This document shows, piece by piece, positions 1-8,547 of a stretch of 27,089 bases of DNA. Numbering within the stretch: position 1 is the first letter of the stretch; each line of letters starts with the position of its first letter. The position numbers and the translations under genes are program-made. Origin of the DNA: Asterionellopsis glacialis (taxonomy: Eukaryota > Bacillariophyta > Plagiogrammaphyceae > Rhaphoneidales > Asterionellopsidaceae). The notes beneath the pieces were generated by a model that saw only the letters and a list, made by a program, of their open reading frames with translations, was not told the origin of the DNA and ran no database searches. Where the stretch lies: contig WKLE02002055.1 of NCBI GenBank assembly GCA_014885115.2, positions 1-27,089 on the forward strand, given 5' to 3'.

Positions 1-453
1 GACTAAAAGAAACTTGTCATTACCATTGTCGTCACCGTGTTCTTGCTTGTTATCAAGTAATGTAAATGATGTTGAGTATGTCCACGTATAATTATTCCAT
101 AAAGTTGAATTTTTAAAATTAAGTTCATAGAGAGGATCGCCTACAATGCCTGCAGTCACTAAATCTGTGATAAGATCACCCGGTACCATGGCTGTTATAT
201 CGATGTTCAAAGAAGATGGCGATGACGATATTTCGCCATCATCACTGTTTGTTGTTGGCTTCGCAATAACTGTACTAACCGATGCTCTCCATTGATGTTT
301 TGTATCATGATCGATAAATCTGTTGTCGAGGTATGTCAAAGAATCTCCTTGTACAGAATAATCACGAAGGGCTGTGCTCACTGTTTGTTGACAAGAACAA
401 AGTTGGGAGGTAATTACGACTAGTACGGCAACAGTCACAATCCATGAATGCAT
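1..453 (-). CDS. Secreted GH2 beta-mannosidase-like protein, N-terminal part (runs off left edge)
   Basis: An open frame starts at ATG 453-451 and continues to base 1 without a stop, giving 151 residues. Residues 1-21 look like a signal peptide: hydrophobic WIVTVAVLVVIT, then Cys/Ser, so the enzyme is probably secreted or vacuolar. Residues 88-128 read TAMVPGDLITDLVTAGIVGDP, then LYELNF, SLW-like NSTLWN and WTYSTSF. This is the jelly-roll N-terminal signature of glycoside hydrolase family 2 beta-mannosidases (VPGdv..DL..aGiI.DPyy..N...w....W.Y...F). Family knowledge: such enzymes release beta-linked mannose from N-glycan debris or mannans. The catalytic domain lies outside the window, so activity cannot be checked. 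An Asp/Glu/Ser-rich insertion at residues 66-82 is unusual. The gene is divergent from the small gene starting at 906. Confidence 0.72.
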   Translation of the reverse strand, partial: MHSWIVTVAVLVVITSQLCSCQQTVSTALRDYSVQGDSLTYLDNRFIDHDTKHQWRASVSTVIAKPTTNSDDGEISSSPSSLNIDITAMVPGDLITDLVTAGIVGDPLYELNFKNSTLWNNYTWTYSTSFTLLDNKQEHGDDNGNDKFLLV

Positions 454-905
454 GGTTGAAAAAGCACAGTGTATTTTGAATAGAACACGCAAGTAGCAGA
501 ATCGAGAGAGCAATTGGAGTAGACAAGATGATAGAGATGTGTTTGTTGTCCATTACCAACTCTCTGTGCTAGTTTTGTCGAGAAGACATAATAAAGAGGT
601 ATCTTTGGTGTCAGAAAATTTAGAAGATTTTTCGCTTCTTGTTTGAGAAAAGAGAAAATTTCAGGTTGCAGTTGCGCGTCTCTTTCTCACACAGTATCTG
701 TTATCCCTAATCTTTTTGGTTTTGCTGTATCATCGCCTACGGGAACAGGGAGGACATAAATAGAAGATGTTTTCTTGATCAGGAAATCCAGAAACCCACA
801 CACAATGATCAAAAGACCGTGTTAGAAGAAGAAAGAAGAGCACAACAAAGCAACGCGCATAGCATCTACCCACATCAAGACAAGCAAATCGTATAGAGAG
901 ACATT
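454..905. promoter_or_regulatory. Shared divergent intergenic region
   Basis: These 452 bases separate the starts of the leftward GH2 gene and the rightward gene at 906, so both promoters must lie here. The stretch is AT-rich with purine-rich tracts near 820-845. I recognise no specific element or RNA gene. A second hydrophobic leader-like reading frame (559-362, minus) overlaps the GH2 start region and is discussed in the findings. Confidence 0.4.
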
Positions 906-1370
906 ATGGCATCGTCTTACAATTCTACAAATGCACCTGTTGACCGTTCCATGGCAGGATCTGCTGTTCTTCCATCTCCATCTGCTAAAAAGCATTCTCC
1001 GCATGAACGGACTGATGGGGGGAATGTACAACTTATGGAAGCACGATTGGTCGAACTATATTCTTCCTTACGAGCATTAAACAATTCTAATGCACAATTA
1101 AAAGAAGCTTTGGTGGAGTGTCCAAATGATAGAGACTTTCTTATAGCCATTGATGAAAACATAGCTGCTATGCGGGGACAACGTGAATTATGTATTGAAC
1201 TTGTAAGAGATATGAAACGTCAAGGTATGAATATTGATTTACCAGAAGATATTTGTAATTTAGATGTTCTTATCACCTATAATAATAATCCCTCTCAAGA
1301 GCAAGAAGAATCTCAACCGTTACCAAGCGCACAAGCACCATTCGAAACAGATACAGGACTGTATCTTTAG
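906..1370 (+). CDS. Small coiled-coil protein, possibly Tma17/Adc17-like proteasome-assembly chaperone
   Basis: A 154-residue single-exon ORF. The first ~38 residues are Ser/Pro/Asn-rich and probably disordered. Residues 41-105 form an amphipathic helical region with RLVELYSSLRALNNSNAQL (47-65), then a spacer with PNDRDFLIAIDENIAAM (73-89) and ELCIELVRDM. The pattern of a helix with 'L..SN..L', then an acidic spacer, then 'D..L..a(I/V).EN...' resembles the yeast Tma17/Adc17 family, which helps the Rpt3-Rpt6 pair assemble in the proteasome base. This is recognition of a short pattern only; prefoldin-like or other helical-hairpin proteins are alternatives. The C-terminus (125-148) is Gln/Glu/Pro-rich. 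Another frame stays open beyond the stop to 1503 (see findings), so an unseen intron near the 3' end is possible. Confidence 0.45.
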   Translation: MASSYNSTNAPVDRSMAGSAVLPSPSAKKHSPHERTDGGNVQLMEARLVELYSSLRALNNSNAQLKEALVECPNDRDFLIAIDENIAAMRGQRELCIELVRDMKRQGMNIDLPEDICNLDVLITYNNNPSQEQEESQPLPSAQAPFETDTGLYL

Positions 1371-1903
1371 AAGTTTGGTAGACTATTGCTTTAAACATTT
1401 TGATGAGCAATTTGAAATGTGGTATTTGACTCCAGAAATACGTTTGAAAAATATGGCTACCAAATATAAAAATGTACAACATAGTATGAAAGCATTAAGT
1501 TAGTTTATGAATAGCTAGTTCCAGTGATTTTGATTAATGCGCAATCCAGAATCGATGAAACGATTTTTCTGTCGTCTGAAAGGTCGCACCACCTAAGTAT
1601 TTGCCCTACTCTTGTTCGAAGCACTTACGACAAAGGGGTGAGTGAATTGAGCTCTAGGACATACTTTCTGGGAGCAGCTAAAAGTCATATTCTTCTGCAA
1701 TCAAATAAAGTAAAGGTTTCCAATTTCTATAAATTATTGAGAATATTAGTGAAGTGGCGTGTCTAAGCAGAATTTATCCCAACGGTGCTGCTTCGTAACA
1801 ACCACATCAAAAATTAGAAGCTTTCAAAACCAAAGTGAGTACTTGGAAATGATCAATATCACAACTTATGTGTAACCCCAGTCGACCCGTTTATTCCCTA
1901 TTA
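1371..1903. other. Intergenic stretch, no gene supported
   Basis: This AT-rich stretch lies between the 3' ends of the convergent genes at 906 and 1904. Open frames at 1264-1503 and 1524-1766 (plus) have no recognisable motif. The part at 1380-1503 has protein-like composition and is treated as a finding. Confidence 0.4.
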
Positions 1904-2257
1904 TTAATTAGGAGTGTCCGGCTTGAGGCCTACTCCTAGCTTGATAAACTTGTTTGTCAAGCTTTTACGAACAGAATTGTCTAACTGCTTGTTTGATCCA
2001 GGCTTCGTAATGGTGAGAAAACTTTCATTTTTGCGGATCAAAATATGACTACCCTTTCCGCTGCTTCGATCCACTTCTAGCCCAGCACGTTGGGCATATC
2101 TAATGTAATCTTTGGAAGTTTTACATTTTAAGAGCGCAGGGTCTAAATTTTCCGCGCTATGAGCTAAATTCACTTCGGAAACTAGCAAGGTTATAGTACA
2201 GTGATATGACCTTTTAAATAGGATCCTTGTGTTCAAGGCTAGCATTATGGCATTCAT
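1904..2257 (-). CDS. HicA/YcfA-like small dsRBD-fold protein
   Basis: A 117-residue ORF. Residues 47-110 match the HicA (YcfA-like, mRNA-interferase fold) pattern: TSKDYIRYAQRAGLEVDRS (helix 1), then KGSHILIRK (first strands with the conserved G-S-H, H71), FLTITKPG (third strand), and NSVRKSLTNKFIKLG (second helix). In bacterial HicA the His of GSH is the catalytic residue; it is kept here. The first ~40 residues are hydrophobic, rich in Arg, Lys, Ser and Thr, and almost without acids (RILFKRSYHCTITLL), which could be a mitochondrial presequence. No HicB-like antitoxin ORF is next to it. In eukaryotes such domains need not be toxins and may simply bind RNA. Codon use and base composition do not differ visibly from neighbours. 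M5 is an alternative start. Family assignment is fairly good; function is unknown. Confidence 0.55.
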   Translation of the reverse strand: MNAIMLALNTRILFKRSYHCTITLLVSEVNLAHSAENLDPALLKCKTSKDYIRYAQRAGLEVDRSSGKGSHILIRKNESFLTITKPGSNKQLDNSVRKSLTNKFIKLGVGLKPDTPN

Positions 2258-2866
2258 AGAATCTTATCAGTGTCTGAAAGCAATTGAACTGCGTTGTCAA
2301 ACATCGACTCTATTCTGAATTTCTTTGTTCTGTTCACGGAAGATTGCAGGAATTCCTAGTTTCAGCTAGGTTAGAGTTGTTTAGAATCGAAACTCTAAAG
2401 ATTTTAGATTCGAGTATTCCATCCCCAAGCAGGTGTGAAATGAGTCTGAAATCTTGGCACGAATTGTGACCTGCCGCCCTCCTTTACACATGATGAACTG
2501 AGTGAAAGATGAACCAATCAGAAAAGTTTTCAAAACGAAAATTTCAAAACCACGTATTTTCTTGGTACTCGCAATTTTTATAGAAAACCTTGCCATACCA
2601 GCATATATAGTAGTATGTAGAGGAATCACCCTTCTCATGAAAACTGAAAATAAAAATTCTGATCACAGCACTCGCTACACGAGCGCAATCAATAGAAGAA
2701 CCTCAAATTTCGTGCTCGTGCGACAAGCCAAAGCTGTTTATATATCATTGAACTTCTTATTCGGCCTGCTGTTGCAGCAGGGATATCCGTGGTGGAAGCC
2801 AGGTAAGCGTTAACAACGAGGAGCCTTCTTCGTCACACTGAAACTTATTGCCTACAACTTGTCTTA
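2258..2866. other. Intergenic stretch, no gene supported
   Basis: About 600 bases between two leftward genes. Overlapping open frames on both strands (2381-2638 minus, 2502-2813 plus) have no domain-like pattern and look like chance. It should contain the promoter of the HicA-like gene and the 3' end of the M48 gene lies just beyond. Confidence 0.35.
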
Positions 2867-3889
2867 TCAATTTACTGGGTACATTTTCAATTTTCGTTGC
2901 TGTTTACGACTCAAGTCATTCCACTTTTCTTCTAATGCTCCTATACGATCTTTAGTTCCTGGATGAGTGCTTTCCCATGATGTTTCTCCACTCCCACCAT
3001 GCGTGGACCATAATTTTGATAACAAAGATTTGACAGCTGTTGGTTTGTACGTTTGGGAGGATACTAATAAATTCCATGCCATTTCATCCGCTTGATATTC
3101 ATCACGACGACTGAACTTTTGCTCTCCTAAGAATGATGCACTTTGCAGCAGTAATTCACCAATAGCTTCACCAAATGTTTCACGATGATCATCGTGATCT
3201 TCATATACCAATGCATTCACTAAAAAAGATAATATTTTCTTTTCTACCAACCGAGCTTGAGAATGTCTATGGATCACATGACCCATTTCATGTCCCAGTA
3301 GAGCTGCAATTTCACCATTGGATAATTGTAATTGATGCAGTAAAGTATCGGTGACCCGAATAATTCCACCAGGTAATGCAAAGGCATTCGCAAAATCAGC
3401 ATGGATTACGCCAAAAGACCAATTGTTGCCACCATGCGCACTACAAAGTTCTCTTTTCGAATTCCGTGTAAACGAATTAGTGAAGTCATTATTTTGGGAG
3501 GAGGACGAAGAAGAACAAAAGGTTTGTATCAAATCATATCCAATCTCTTTTACTCCCCAACGATCTGGTACTTGTCGATACGGTAGAGATGCAAGTGCTT
3601 GTTGTCCCATTTCCAAATCAGCTTCAATCGGTACAGATAATAAAATCAAATTAACTACCCATTCACTCAAGGGCGTCATAAACCAAGTAACTAGTAATCC
3701 GCCCATTCCAAGCAACAATAACAACTGTTGTTTTCCTGATTTTTGTTGCATATGCGGTTGTCGCCCTCGATAAGGGTTGTTGTTGTTGTTCGCCCTACCA
3801 CCATAGTAGTCGTTTGATCTTTGTCTTGGTTGTCTTCGCCTCGTATTGAAGGATTGGAACGAAGATTCTTCTGGTTGGTGATTATTCAT
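2867..3889 (-). CDS. M48-family membrane metallopeptidase (OMA1/BepA-like)
   Basis: A 340-residue single-exon ORF. The N-terminus (1-50) is Asn/Gln/Arg-rich and polar. One membrane segment lies at about 55-72 (LLLLLGMGGLLVTWFM), with a possible second hydrophobic stretch at 77-87. The zinc site HEMGH is at 200-204, and the third ligand Glu is at 264 in RRDEYQADEMAW, the 'E..(A)D' element of M48. SANAFALPGG-like NAFALPGGIIRVTD (168-181) precedes the zinc site and STHPGTKDRI (307-316) follows it, both typical of M48C peptidases such as OMA1 and bacterial BepA/LoiP. Such enzymes degrade misfolded membrane proteins; OMA1 acts in the mitochondrial inner membrane. A Ser run (126-131) and Asn runs are low-complexity insertions. 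Targeting is unclear because the basic, acid-poor N-terminus could be mitochondrial. Confidence 0.9.
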   Translation of the reverse strand: MNNHQPEESSFQSFNTRRRQPRQRSNDYYGGRANNNNNPYRGRQPHMQQKSGKQQLLLLLGMGGLLVTWFMTPLSEWVVNLILLSVPIEADLEMGQQALASLPYRQVPDRWGVKEIGYDLIQTFCSSSSSSQNNDFTNSFTRNSKRELCSAHGGNNWSFGVIHADFANAFALPGGIIRVTDTLLHQLQLSNGEIAALLGHEMGHVIHRHSQARLVEKKILSFLVNALVYEDHDDHRETFGEAIGELLLQSASFLGEQKFSRRDEYQADEMAWNLLVSSQTYKPTAVKSLLSKLWSTHGGSGETSWESTHPGTKDRIGALEEKWNDLSRKQQRKLKMYPVN

Positions 3890-4467
3890 AGTTCGTATTT
3901 GTTGGATGAAGAGAAGATGCGATAGCCGAGAATAGATGCTTCAATATCTGCGGTAAGTTGCGCCTCTCTTGGTGATCAATCCTCTTGGCTGACCACCACA
4001 TCCGCATGTGCAGTTCACAGCAGAAGAGCCGCACTCTCGGAAAATGTGAGACGTGTGTTGTCAGTTTTTGTCAAAGGTGTCAAAGGGATAGGGTTGCTTC
4101 AAGCAACAAGGACGCACATACGTACGTACGATATTTATTTTGGGACTCTCTGTCAGTCTTGGAATTTGCATGTGCTGTATGTGTGTCTTTCACTTTCTGG
4201 ACAATCTGACTTTGCCCCACGGACGGTAGTATCTTTGATCCAAATGAGAGAGCAATTCAGTCGAATCGAATATTTTTACGAGTACGTGTTTTTGGTACTG
4301 AATCATTTCCCAAAGTGCAAGAGGTGTCAACAAAGGTAGGTGGCGAGTGCGTTTGGATATCTGTAGTTCCTCTAACAACATCACTAAACTGACACAGCGA
4401 TTCTGCTGCAGTTATCGGCAATCAGATTAACAAGAAACGACATAACATTGATAGAACTTAATTAATC
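3890..4467. promoter_or_regulatory. Divergent intergenic region between M48 gene and FKBP gene
   Basis: These 578 bases separate the start of the leftward M48 gene and the rightward FKBP gene, so it should hold both promoters. Several short open frames (for example 3985-4339) show no conserved pattern. The FKBP start codon is preceded by an A/T-rich leader ending TTAATTAATC. No specific control element was recognised. Confidence 0.35.
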
Positions 4468-5202
4468 ATGCGTGTTCTTGCTGCTCTTTGTGTTTCCGCT
4501 GTGGCGGTCAATGGTTTTGCTCCATCAACGACAAATACTCGCTCAGCTACTGAATTGAGTGTTTCTCGTAAGGAATTCATTCAAACTGCCTTCATTGGAG
4601 GTGCCGCTGCTGCTGCTGCTACCTTCGGAGGACTTCCTGCTTTTGCTGGTGAACCCATTAAGACCGCTACCGGAGTTTTGTACACAATTGATAAGGCAGG
4701 AGATGGACCCAAGCCCGATATTGGTGAACTTGCTGCCATCCGATTCCGCGCTTCTGTTGCCGAATCTGGAATGAAAATTGATGATATTTTTGATACTCCT
4801 GAACCATACTACACACGTATCGGTTCCGGTGGACTTCTCAAGGGTGTTGAACAAGTTCTTCCTTTGATGAGAGTTGGTGATCGTTACACCCTCACTGTTC
4901 CCGTAAGTGCATCATAATGCGTACGAACATCAGATACAGTGTTTCATGTGACTAGACAGTGAATTGTTTTTGCATGTACTGTACTTTGAAGTTTTCTCAC
5001 TTTAACTTATTTTTTAAAATCTTGAACTGTAAAATATTGTTCTGAAAACTAACAGGGTGAATTGGCATTTGGACCCAAGGGACGTCCTGCCTCTGCAGGA
5101 AAAGCAAGAATCCCAAGTAATGCTGCAATTACCTTTGAGGTTGAAATGGTTGGTCTACCAGGAAAGGAACAAGAATTGATTGATCTTATCGGTGATGACT
5201 AA
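4468..5202 (+). CDS. Thylakoid-lumen FKBP-type peptidyl-prolyl isomerase
   Basis: Two exons, 4468-4902 and 5056-5202, give 193 residues. The 153-nt intron starts GTAAGT, ends CTAACAG and is phase 0. Residues 1-16 are a signal peptide and the cleavage region NGFAPS carries the Phe that marks plastid import in diatoms and other algae with complex red plastids. Residues 33-60 (SRKEFIQTAFIG, Ala run, LPAFA) form a second, lumen-targeting hydrophobic segment. Its RK rather than RR makes Tat or Sec use uncertain. The FKBP domain (about 63-182) contains GLLKGVEQVLPLMRVGD (122-138), LTVPGELAFGPKG across the splice junction, and IPSNAAITFEVEM (165-176). Lumenal FKBPs assist folding and assembly of photosynthetic complexes; many have weak isomerase activity. 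Several residues of the drug-binding pocket are not conserved. Confidence 0.9.
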
Positions 5203-5967
5203 ATAATGCAATATACACAAATTGTGAATGAAAACTGCACATATGCACATAGCTGGGAGATTTTTTCTTTTTCGTCACAGAAACATGCAAATGACAAATA
5301 CATGCTTTTGGCACACATATGGTGCTTAATGAGCTAAACAACGATAATAAATAGATCCCCGCTTTTCAATGCCTTCTTTCTGTAGTCAATCTTTATATGT
5401 TTGACGTTTGTACTCTACTTTTTGTGATCACTTGGCGTTACGGCTCACTCGTGATTGGTTGAAATTTAATTCAAAGTTGCTCACGCAAAGTTTAGTTTTT
5501 TGGCGAGAGATGTTCCATACGGAAAAATCTTTTATTTGCGTGTGCATTAGTTCTTTTTGATTGTATCTGTATGAGGAGATTTTTCTTTTCATCACAGAGA
5601 CATGCCGATGACAAATACATGCTTTTGGCACACACATGGTGCTGAACGAGCTAAACAACGAGAATGAATAGGTCCCCGCTTTTTTCAATACCTTCTTTCT
5701 GTAGTCAATCTTTAAGTTTGACGCATGTACTCTACTGTTTGCGATCTCTTGGCGTTACGGCTCACTCAAGATTGGTTGAAATTTACTTCAAAGTTGCTCA
5801 CGCAAAGTTTGGTTTCTTTGGCAAGAGATGTTCTATACGGAAGAAAAAAATTTTTATTTACATTAATTCTGTTTGATTGTATCTGTATCAATGTTGGTTG
5901 TCTATGCATTGACTACAGTAGTTAGTATACTATGGGTTCTCTAGTCTCTAGTCTCTAGTCCTACAAA
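5203..5967. other. 3' intergenic region, mostly a tandem duplication
   Basis: This stretch lies between the convergent 3' ends of the FKBP and the first bL12m gene. Most of it is two diverged tandem copies of a ~317-bp unit (separate entry). Short open frames on both strands (5428-5688 minus; 5664-5925 plus) fall in the repeats and are not conserved between copies, so they are not considered genes. A 7-bp unit CTCTAGT is repeated three times at about 5939-5960. Confidence 0.45.
5257..5892. repeat. Two-copy tandem duplication, unit ~317 bp
   Basis: Copy 1 is about 5257-5575 and copy 2 about 5576-5892. Matching landmarks include CATGCTTTTGGCACACA (5301 and 5618), the CTGTAGTCAATCTTTA block, GGCGTTACGGCTCACTC, and GATTGTATCTGTAT near the end of each copy. 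The copies differ by scattered substitutions and small indels, so the duplication is not brand new. No coding frame is conserved between the copies. Confidence 0.85.
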
Positions 5968-6543
5968 CTAGACAAGTTCAATAGTTGCACCAAGATCTTC
6001 AAGTTTCTTTTTCAATTCTTCTGCTTGTTCTTTTTTCATTTCTTTCTTGATAACCTTTGGTGCACCTTCTACCAATGCCTTGGCTTCTTTTAATCCTAAT
6101 TCAGCTATAGCCCGTACTTCTTTAATTACCTTAATTTTAGCCTTGGCATCAAACCCCATTAATTTTAAATCAAATGCAGTTTTTTCTTCTACTTGGGGTG
6201 CTTCCTCTGCTTCTGCACCACCACCGCCGCCAGCACCACCACCAGCTGCTTGTATATTATCAGGAATAATTAAACCAAGTTTTTCACGAAGAATTTCACC
6301 CACTACATTGATTTGTGTATTTTCAAGTGCTGTCATTCGATTATACAAATCTTCAATTTTAGGTGAGGAAAAGGTTAATTCTTTCACTTCATCTGTCTTG
6401 GCAGCAGCTGTAGCATTATCTGCAAAGTTTCGAATTCCTTGTTGGAATGATCGGACTGCTGTTCTCGATGAGGATGAGGATATTATCCTACTACTAGGTG
6501 TACCAACAACAAGTCCTACTCGGGGTAAAACGTGAGACATCAT
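5968..6543 (-). CDS. Mitochondrial ribosomal stalk protein bL12m, copy 1
   Basis: A 191-residue ORF. Residues 1-40 are rich in Arg and Ser with almost no acids ([14 protein letters not shown]), a mitochondrial presequence. Residues 58-92 form the L12 dimerisation domain ([18 protein letters not shown] ... LREKLGL). A Gly/Ala/Glu hinge (98-119) follows, then the C-terminal factor-binding domain (120-191) with [41 protein letters not shown] and GATIELV. bL12 forms the multicopy stalk that recruits translation GTPases to the large subunit. Against the three other copies in this window, its C-terminal domain differs at about 14 of 72 positions, so it is the outgroup and probably the ancestral single gene. 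M2 is an equally possible start. Confidence 0.93.
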   Translation of the reverse strand: MMSHVLPRVGLVVGTPSSRIISSSSSRTAVRSFQQGIRNFADNATAAAKTDEVKELTFSSPKIEDLYNRMTALENTQINVVGEILREKLGLIIPDNIQAAGGGAGGGGGAEAEEAPQVEEKTAFDLKLMGFDAKAKIKVIKEVRAIAELGLKEAKALVEGAPKVIKKEMKKEQAEELKKKLEDLGATIELV

Positions 6544-7302
6544 GATTTTATATACTATATAGTAATGACTAGAGTGAGTTCTTGCCCGATGTGAAAAATA
6601 TAAATTGTAATGATTCGTCTATTGTATGATTTTGTGCAACAATATACGTAAGTGATTAGATCAGCTATTCAAGTAAGGAATCAAGGTCGAGGCACCTTGT
6701 GTTAGAGTCCTGCTATCATTGTGTGGATGGCACAAATCTCCAAACGTCCTCTCCAACAAGAGGAAAGAAGACCCACTCATCCACCGTGTTTCCTCTGCTC
6801 AGAATGGACCCAATCGACTAATATTGTGTCATCGTACGCCGTACAAACCAAGAAATCCTCTCGTTTGCTCCCTTCTGTCTGTTTGTCTATCGTTTTCGCG
6901 CGAAACTAATTTTCGGGGGGTGCGCTTATCGTCCGCTTGACAGATAGAATCTTTTCTTTTCCTTTCGTTTCTTTCCCATGGCGTGGAATGACATAACAGA
7001 TGGTATCGTTGAACGTGATAAGAGAGTAAGTAGAATCTGTATTTATTTGTACGTTGTAATTTCTATAGTGACCTATCCGGTGAAATGGTAGGACTAGTCG
7101 TTTATCTTACACATACGTGGGAATTATATAGTTTTTATGTATGCACGACATAACAAGGCCCAAAAGAAAGATTTATGGACAGATTCTCATGGTGCAAGAA
7201 GCCAAGATCTTTGTGGTCACAAGACGTGACAAAAGTTTTCAATCGTTGTTTGCTCCCGTCTCATAGTCTATTTCATCTCACTCAATCAATACCTTTGCAA
7301 TC
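6544..7302. promoter_or_regulatory. Divergent intergenic region between bL12m copy 1 and cyclophilin
   Basis: About 760 bases that must contain both promoters and the cyclophilin 5' UTR. A short frame at 6978-7025 starts with ATG and ends at a good GTAAGT donor, but it cannot be joined in phase to the cyclophilin exons (see rejected list). No RNA gene was recognised. Confidence 0.35.
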
Positions 7303-8547
7303 ATGTAGGTTTCCTTCGTCGTATCTATCCTGTTTGAAATGCAATGTTGCCCTGTCAATGAGAACTAGCTAGATATGTTTCCTGGCTATCGGGAGAGATT
7401 ATGTTAGTTTCAGCGATGACAGAAGTCTACCACCCAAACTCGACTAGGAGGAGTACCTCATCTTGTCGACCAAAAGGATCCATTTGCGCCGTCATAGGGT
7501 TCGTTTTGATCATTACTGCATTTTTTGGTGGAAACTTACTAGATTCTACGTGGAAGAAGGATAAAAAGTAGAATTCTTCCTTCTGGCACGGCAAAAAAAA
7601 ACACAATCGATGCAATAGGAAAACATCACAAGAATACCATATTTGCTCTTTGACTTTGTAACTACTCCTTGCACATCAATATTGCGTAGTAAAGTTGATT
7701 TTTCCTCACTAATGACTTATTTGCATTCCTTGTTTGATCTCTTATTTATAGGTCTAATCCTGTTGTTTTCTTTGACATTACCATCGGCGACAAACCTGCT
7801 GGTCGTATTGAAATGACTTTGCGTGCGGATGTTGTCCCCAAAACTGCTGAAAACTTCCGTGTCTTGTGTACTGGTGAGAAGGGATTTGGTTACCAGGGAT
7901 CTTCGTTCCATCGTGTGATTCCAAACTTTATGTGCCAAGGAGGTGATTTTACCAATCACAATGGGTAAGTTGACATGCAGCCCCCTACCTTTTTTTCTTT
8001 TTCTTTTTTTTGTATCCTTGTTTCTAATTTATACACGTATATATTCATATTTTTATTGAATCGATACAAATTTATTATATGATAAATAGAACCGGAGGAA
8101 AATCCATTTACGGAGGAAAGTTTGAAGATGAGAACTTTATTCTCAAGCACACTGGGCCCGGGTAAGTCATTGCACTTCAATTTAGTTTGTCTGTATGGTA
8201 CAGGTATTTCTGTGTGTGCAATTTATGATAAGGCTCTACGACATGTGCAAAACCTTATACTTCCGATTATATTTGTTGCTCACGGAGGATGATTATGTTT
8301 CTTTCCTATAACTTTTAATTTTTATTTTTCATAAAGTATTCTTTCCATGGCCAACGCTGGACCTGGAACAAACGGTAGTCAATTCTTCCTTTGTACGGTT
8401 GAAACTGCTTGGCTTGATGGCAAACATGTTGTCTTTGGATCTGTAACCAATGGTATGGACGTTGTGAAAACAATCGAAGGTTATGGTACATCGCCTTCTG
8501 GAAAGACTAAGGCTGATGTCGTCATTGCTGCATGTGGTCAACTTTAA
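7303..8547 (+). CDS. Cyclophilin A-type peptidyl-prolyl cis-trans isomerase, cytosolic
   Basis: Proposed exons are 7303-7304, 7752-7964, 8090-8161 and 8337-8547, giving 165 residues, the length of human cyclophilin A. Exon 1 supplies only AT of the start codon; the G and SNPVVFFDI come from exon 2 after a 447-nt intron (GTAGGT...TTATAG). Introns 2 and 3 begin GTAAGT and end AATAG and AAAG. Numbering aligns exactly with human CypA: R55 (FHRVIP), F60, M61, Q63, A101, F113, W121, L122 and H126 are all present, so it should be an active, cyclosporin-sensitive isomerase. There is no targeting peptide, hence it is cytosolic or nuclear. Exons 2-4 are certain; the split start is inferred because no in-frame ATG precedes S2 in exon 2 and the frame needs two upstream bases. 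Confidence 0.9.

Noticed and set aside
1524..1766. 80-codon plus-strand ORF
   Set aside because: No domain pattern, no good start context, and composition like surrounding non-coding DNA.
2502..2813. 103-codon hydrophobic plus-strand ORF
   Set aside because: It overlaps an equally long antisense frame, has no conserved pattern, and hydrophobicity follows from AT-rich sequence.
6978..7025. ATG followed by 16 codons (MAWNDITDGIVERDKR) and a GTAAGT donor, as a possible first exon of cyclophilin
   Set aside because: It ends in phase 0, while the cyclophilin exon starting at 7752 needs two upstream bases (phase 2). The split AT|G start at 7303 gives the exact family length. The short frame may still be an upstream ORF or part of another transcript.
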